Part shown: positions 60,092-64,000 of the stretch, piece after piece
Numbering within the stretch: position 1 is the first letter of the stretch
Layout of the letters: each line of letters begins with the position of its first letter
NCBI RefSeq assembly: GCF_022829685.1
Contig: NZ_JAKSYE010000034.1
Location: 1 to 64,000, forward strand
Direction of reading: 5' to 3'
Length of the DNA stretch: 64,000 nucleotides
Source of the DNA: Methylobacterium sp. E-045
GTDB lineage: Bacteria > Pseudomonadota > Alphaproteobacteria > Rhizobiales > Beijerinckiaceae
Translations under genes and position numbers: made by a program
Notes under the pieces: model-generated
Told to the model about the DNA's origin: nothing
Database searches by the model: none
Seen by the model: the letters and a program-made list of their open reading frames with translations, nothing else

Positions 60092-61587
60092 GCCTGCTCA
60101 AGCGCGCCAAGCGGTGGCTGGTGCTCGGCCACCGCTGGCTCGGCATCGCCACCGGGCTGCTCTTCGCCCTGTGGATCGGCTCCGGGCTGGTGATGCTCTA
60201 CGTGCCGTTCCCGAGCCTCACGGAGGCCGAACGCCTCGTGCGGCTGCGCCCGATGGCGTGGGACGCGGTCGCGGTCTTGCCGGACGAGGCTTTGGTCAGG
60301 GCGGGCGAGGCCCGGATGCCCCGCAGCCTCGATCTGGAGATGCGCGGCGACGAGCCGGTCTACCGGATGTCGGCGGGTGATGGCCGCCGCATCACCCTCT
60401 CGGCGCGAACCGGCGCGCCGGCCGGGCCGGTCGACGCGGACGCGGCCCTGCGCCTCGCCGGAGGCGGTCCCGGCGCCTCGGTGGATCGGGTCGAGCGCGA
60501 CCAATGGACGGTGACGGCCCGCTACGATCCGCTCCGCCCGTTCCACAAGGTCGCGTTGAACGACGCGGCCGGCACCGAACTCTACGTCTCGCAAGGCACC
60601 GGCGAGATCGTCCTCGACACGACCCGGTTCGAGCGCGGCTGGAACTGGGTCGGCGCCGTCACCCACTGGATCTATCTGACGCCGCTACGCGCCCGCGCCG
60701 ACCTCTGGCGCGACCTGGTGCTGTGGATCTCCGGCATCGCCGCATTCACGGCGCTCACCGGCCTCGTCCTCGGCATCTGGCGCCTGCGCCTCAGGCGTCG
60801 CTACGCGCAAGGGCGCATCACGCCCTATCGCGGGATGGCGCGCTGGCACCACCTCGCCGGGCTCGTGGGCGGAATCGGCCTCACCACCTTCATCGTCAGC
60901 GGCTGGCTCTCCATGAACCCGAACCGCTGGTTCACCTCCCTCGCGCCGCCCGCCGACCTGCGCGCGGCCTATGCCGGGGCGGACAACACGGTCGGGCTGG
61001 ATCTGGCGAAGCTGCGCGAGATCGGCGCGCAGGCGCCCCTCGGCCTGCATCTCGCGCGCATCGGCGGGCACTGGGTCACCTTGGGGCTCGACCGCGCCGG
61101 CACGCGGGCGATCGGAGACGCGCCCGACGCCGCCCGGATCGCGGCAGCGGCCGGTCTCGCCATGGCGGGGGCGCGGCTGGAGGGCGTCGAGCGCCTCGTT
61201 GCCCACGACCTCTACTGGTCGCCCCTCGCGAGCGGGACGCTTCCGATTCTCCGCCTGCGCTTCGCTGACCCGGCCGCGACCTGGCTTCACGTCGATCCGG
61301 GCAGCGGCGAAATCCTGAACCGGCTCGACCGGTCGGGCCGCGCCAACCGCTGGCTGTTCACCGCCCTCCACCGCCTCGACCTGCCGGTCCTCGTCGGCCA
61401 CCCGCCGGCGAGGGACGCGGCGCAATGGCTGCTTAACCTCCTCGCCGGAGTTTTGGTGGCCACGGGCCTGATCATCGGTTGGCGGCGCATATGCCTGAAA
61501 GCCGGTGCGCATTCCCCTCTCCCCGCATGCGGGGAGAGGGCCGCGGCGACCTCGTCGTCGGCGCGGCGAGGCGGCAGCCGGGGGTGA
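60088..61587 (+). CDS. PepSY-associated TM-helix protein (iron-uptake accessory type)
   Basis: A 499-residue inner-membrane protein with about four helices (WLGIATGLLFALWIGSGLVM; LWISGIAAFTALTGLVLGIW; LAGLVGGIGLTTFIVSGWLS; LNLLAGVLVATGLIIGWRR) and PepSY-like periplasmic segments. Such proteins often pair with TonB receptors and may reduce or process the imported chelate. The GTG start overlaps the receptor stop. The last 25 residues (after RRICLKAG) are encoded by a REP repeat, so the natural C-terminus was altered by repeat insertion. Confidence 0.8.
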   Translation: MSLLKRAKRWLVLGHRWLGIATGLLFALWIGSGLVMLYVPFPSLTEAERLVRLRPMAWDAVAVLPDEALVRAGEARMPRSLDLEMRGDEPVYRMSAGDGRRITLSARTGAPAGPVDADAALRLAGGGPGASVDRVERDQWTVTARYDPLRPFHKVALNDAAGTELYVSQGTGEIVLDTTRFERGWNWVGAVTHWIYLTPLRARADLWRDLVLWISGIAAFTALTGLVLGIWRLRLRRRYAQGRITPYRGMARWHHLAGLVGGIGLTTFIVSGWLSMNPNRWFTSLAPPADLRAAYAGADNTVGLDLAKLREIGAQAPLGLHLARIGGHWVTLGLDRAGTRAIGDAPDAARIAAAAGLAMAGARLEGVERLVAHDLYWSPLASGTLPILRLRFADPAATWLHVDPGSGEILNRLDRSGRANRWLFTALHRLDLPVLVGHPPARDAAQWLLNLLAGVLVATGLIIGWRRICLKAGAHSPLPACGERAAATSSSARRGGSRG

Positions 61588-61715
61588 GGGGGCTTGGCCG
61601 GAGGAGCCACACCCTGCGATCCCCCCTCACCCTCGCCCGACCGGGCTCACGTCGCCTCCCGGCAAGGGGAGGACGACGTCCTCTCCCCGCCCGCGGGGAG
61701 AGGGGGGGGGGAGGG
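61510..61715. repeat. Composite REP cluster
   Basis: A perfect 26-bp palindrome (CCCTCTCCCCGCA and its complement, 61515-61540) and a second CTCTCCCCGC-CC-GCGGGGAGAG (61681-61702) flank inner inverted pairs (GGGGGTGAGGGGG / CCCCCCTCACCCTC). Two REP units around an inverted spacer are typical of BIME-type repeats. It covers the PepSY 3' end and the cupin 3' spacer. Confidence 0.75.
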
Positions 61716-61723
61716 CGCGTCGC

Positions 61724-62170
61724 CTATTGTTGCTGGGCCTGCTGCGACTGGCGCATGAAGGTGTCGGGAGTGCCGGTCCCGTCCGAGACGAAGCGGATGT
61801 CGCGCGGCTCGCGCCGGGGCGTGTCGACGGAGAGGAACACCATCGGCTGCTCCAGGATCTCCGGCACGGAATGCACCACGCCGCGCTGGAACATCACCAG
61901 CTTGCCCGGCCCCACCTCCACCGGCGGCTCGTCGGCGAACTTCATCATGCACCGGCCCGAGAGCACGTAGAGATACTCGTCGCAGGAGGCGTGGCTGTGC
62001 GGCGGGGTCGGCGAATAGACCCGGAACACCCGCGCGCTCGCCGCCGGCTGATCGACGAAGCGGTGGTCGGCCACCATGGTGGAACAGGCCTCGGGCAGGG
62101 TCGCCACGGCGGCGGCGACGTCGAACACCGCGTGGGCGGCGGTGCTGGCGGGGGAGGGATCCTTGTCCAT
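61724..62170 (-). CDS. Cupin-domain protein
   Basis: A 148-residue single cupin: motif 1 PTPPHSHASCDEYLYVLSGRC (two His, Glu) and motif 2 GPGKLVMFQRGVVHSVPE (His) form a metal site. AGGAAGG precedes ATG 62170; an ATG at 62197 without a site is less likely. Enzymatic role unknown; it may be a small dioxygenase or a sensor. Confidence 0.8.
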   Translation of the reverse strand: MDKDPSPASTAAHAVFDVAAAVATLPEACSTMVADHRFVDQPAASARVFRVYSPTPPHSHASCDEYLYVLSGRCMMKFADEPPVEVGPGKLVMFQRGVVHSVPEILEQPMVFLSVDTPRREPRDIRFVSDGTGTPDTFMRQSQQAQQQ

Positions 62171-62289
62171 GGGCCTTCCTGAGGTTCGATCTGCCATTTA
62201 CGGCGCAGGTTACCCGCTTTTCGCGCTCGCCCCAACGACGATGCTGCGAGGACCGGGGCTGCGAATGCGAGGCGTTGCGGGCGCTCCCG

Positions 62290-63798
62290 TCAGCGATCGG
62301 CCCGCAACGCCTCCGCCATACGCCGCACTACCGGCACGATGGCGCGTTCGGGGACGGAGGCGTAGCCGAGGAGGAGTCCCTGCTCGGCGCGTGCCGGATC
62401 GGCGAAATGCGGCGAGAGCGCCGTGGTGGCGATGCCGGCGCGGGCGCAGGCTTCCACCGCGCGGCGATCATCGAATTTCGCCCCGGCCACGGGGCGCGCC
62501 ACCAGATGCATGCCGCCGTCGCGGGGCGGTACCGCGAGCACCCCACCGAGGAGATCGCGGGCCGACGCCACGAGGGCGGCCTGTCTCTCGCCATAGAGTC
62601 GCCGCGTCCGGCGCAGATGCGCCGCGAAATGGCCCTCCGCGATGAAGCGGGCCAGCGCGCCCTGCCCGAGGATCGAGGCGAAGCCGCCGCTGCCGGTGAG
62701 GGCGCGGCGCACCGGCTCCACCAGGGTCTGCGGCAGGACGAGATAGCTCATCTGCAACGCGGGCAGGAGCACCTTGGAGACGCTGCCGACGTAGAGGACG
62801 CGCCCGGCCCGGTCGAGGGCGTGGAGCGGCGCCAGCGGGCGTCCGGCATAGCGGTACTCGCCGTCGTAATCGTCCTCGACGATCCAGCCCTCCCGCGCCT
62901 CCGCCCAGGCGAGGAGGGCGAGGCGGTTCTCCAGGCTCATGGTGGCTCCGAGGGGATGGCCCTGGGCCGGTGTCACCACCGCGAGCCTCGCTCCGGGATC
63001 GAGGGACTGCGCCCGCGCGATCGAGAACCCCGCCGCATCGCACGGCACCGGGACCGTGCGCAGGCCCGCCGCGCCTAAAGCATGGGCGAGGCCGGGAAAG
63101 CCCGGCTCTTCCAGATAGGCCGCCTCGCCGGGCTCCAGCAGAAGCTCCGCCAGGAGACGCAGGCTCTGGCGGATGCTGCTCGTGACGATCACCGCCTCCT
63201 CGCTGCAGGCGACTCCGCGCCCGGCCGACAGATAGGCTGCCAGGGCGCTGCGCAGGCGTGGCTCGCCCAAAGGATGGAGCGAAGCGGGCGGGCCGGCGCG
63301 CCACTCGGCCTGGAGCAGGCGCGCCCAGGTTTCACGTGGAAACGCATCGAGGGCGGGCCGGCCGAGGGCGAAGGCGTCGGAGAGCGGGGCGGCCTCGCCT
63401 CGCGCTGCCGCCAGCGACGCCCCGCGCCGCGACAGCACGGGCGCCGCGGGAGAGGGGCCCGTGCGGCCCGCCACGCCCCGTGGGACGAGAAGGTCGTCGG
63501 GTAGGGTGTCGACCACGCGGGTGCCGGAACCGGGGCGCGTGGTGAGGTAGCCTTCGGCGACGAGTTGCTCGATGGCGAGGAGGATCGTGCCCCGCGCGCA
63601 GCCGAGATCCTCCGCGAGGGTGCGGGACGAGGGCAGGCGCTCTCCCGGCGGCAGGCGCCCCGACAGGATGGCGTCGCGCAGAGCCTCGCGCACCCGGCCG
63701 TGCAGGGAGGCATGACCGGCAAGTCCGCAGCCGCCCGGCGACGGGCCGAGGTCGAGCTGGAGCGGCAGGGCAGGGGGCCGTCTCGGGCTCGGTTTCAA
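62290..63798 (-). CDS. MocR-family GntR/aminotransferase-like regulator
   Basis: A PLP-binding regulator of about 500 residues. GntR HTH (SLHGRVREALRDAILSGRLPPGERLPSSR ... CARGTILLAIEQL) and aminotransferase domain (SSIRQSLRLLAELLLEP, EDDYDGEYRYAG, PLP Lys in VGSVSKVLLPALQMSYLVL). No ATG lies between the window-edge divergent gene and the HTH. A TTG at 63798 is chosen because the longer frame would run through the promoter of the divergent gene. It is adjacent to and likely controls the PaiB-like gene. Confidence 0.85.
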   Translation of the reverse strand: MKPSPRRPPALPLQLDLGPSPGGCGLAGHASLHGRVREALRDAILSGRLPPGERLPSSRTLAEDLGCARGTILLAIEQLVAEGYLTTRPGSGTRVVDTLPDDLLVPRGVAGRTGPSPAAPVLSRRGASLAAARGEAAPLSDAFALGRPALDAFPRETWARLLQAEWRAGPPASLHPLGEPRLRSALAAYLSAGRGVACSEEAVIVTSSIRQSLRLLAELLLEPGEAAYLEEPGFPGLAHALGAAGLRTVPVPCDAAGFSIARAQSLDPGARLAVVTPAQGHPLGATMSLENRLALLAWAEAREGWIVEDDYDGEYRYAGRPLAPLHALDRAGRVLYVGSVSKVLLPALQMSYLVLPQTLVEPVRRALTGSGGFASILGQGALARFIAEGHFAAHLRRTRRLYGERQAALVASARDLLGGVLAVPPRDGGMHLVARPVAGAKFDDRRAVEACARAGIATTALSPHFADPARAEQGLLLGYASVPERAIVPVVRRMAEALRADR

Positions 63799-63826
63799 AC
63801 TGGTCCAGCCGGTTCGCGGAAACCGG
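63798..63826. promoter_or_regulatory. Operator-like repeats between MocR and PaiB-like genes
   Basis: AACTGG-N5-CCGGTT (63798-63814, one mismatch) and CCGGTT-N6-AACCGG (63809-63826, perfect) overlap, with TGGTCC in the first. They lie in the narrow divergent spacer where a MocR dimer would be expected. Confidence 0.5.
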
Positions 63827-63894
63827 ATCTTCCGCGTGATCCGCTTCTCGTCAAGAGAAGACCGGCCGGGGATCCCGCCGGCGGGAGACGCGCC

Positions 63895-64000
63895 ATGTAC
63901 GAACCGCCGCATTTCCGGACCGAGGACGTCACGGCCCAGGCCGCCCTCATCCGTGCCTGTCCGCTGGGTCTGCTGGTGAGCGCCGGTGCCGGCGGGTTAA
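63895..64000 (+). CDS. PaiB-like FMN-binding protein, N-terminal part (runs off window)
   Basis: Begins MYEPPHFRTEDVTAQAALIR and continues ACPLGLLVSAGAGG, the start of the PaiB/FMN-binding split-barrel family, implicated in transcriptional control of polyamine and stress genes. GGGAG is 7-8 nt before the ATG. About 35 residues are visible. Divergent from a MocR regulator, as often seen for this family. Confidence 0.8.
   Translation, partial: MYEPPHFRTEDVTAQAALIRACPLGLLVSAGAGGL

Overview
The window is high-GC DNA from an alphaproteobacterium, most likely a Methylobacterium/Methylorubrum relative. The reasons are a XoxF-type methanol dehydrogenase with a MoxXY-like regulator pair, a Rhodobacter-type gene transfer agent (GTA) head-tail operon, DUF6894 and DUF3606 proteins, a ROSE-type heat-shock leader, and dispersed CTAG-ended intergenic repeats. 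No RNA genes other than a cobalamin riboswitch and the ROSE-like leader were recognised, and there is no CRISPR array.

Region 1 (1-4450): the edge of an IS3-family element, then xoxF (minus) with a strong terminator, divergent from a MoxY-like histidine kinase and a MoxX-like response regulator. Region 2 (4.5-12.87 kb, visibly lower GC): an XRE regulator divergent from a DEDDh exonuclease across a palindromic operator, a small membrane protein, and a Tn7-like transposition operon (tnsA-tnsB-tnsC-tniQ, each overlapping the next by 4 bp). Its right end lies at about 12873, inside GTA gene gp13.

Region 3 (12.87-30.1 kb): a minus-strand GTA operon, gp1 to gp13, that has lost integrity in three ways. 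Gp13 is cut by the Tn7-like element. The capsid gene (gp5) has an in-frame TGA where the family has Trp. The portal gene (gp3) is split by a 4.75-kb IS1595-family element with 25-bp perfect inverted repeats and an 8-bp target duplication; removing it restores the portal frame exactly. Plus-strand additions (two secreted trypsin-like proteases, a VapBC pair, a 38-codon ORF) interrupt the operon. The element carries seven small passenger genes as well as its transposase.

Region 4 (30.4-39.1 kb): a SnoaL-like protein, a molybdopterin oxidoreductase divergent from a MocR regulator across a perfect operator-like repeat, an Hsp20 gene with a ROSE-like RNA thermometer, an MFS transporter and small proteins.

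Region 5 (39.1-57.3 kb): a hydroxamate-type siderophore locus. It has an FhuC-like ATPase, an ornithine/lysine N-hydroxylase, MbtH, a 2017-residue FAAL-PCP-C-A-PCP-TE synthetase, a GNAT acyltransferase, a siderophore-interacting reductase, an EntS-like exporter, an FhuD-like binding protein, a fused FhuB-like permease and a TonB receptor ending in a strong terminator. Together these give hydroxylation, acylation and assembly, export, re-uptake and reductive iron release.

Region 6 (57.3-64 kb): a cobalamin riboswitch, a second TonB receptor with an overlapping PepSY-type membrane protein, a REP cluster, a cupin, a second MocR regulator and the start of a divergent PaiB-like FMN-binding protein. 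Three about 105-bp elements with CTAG-type ends lie flush against the TAG stop codons of three unrelated genes (31.1, 35.0 and 51.6 kb).
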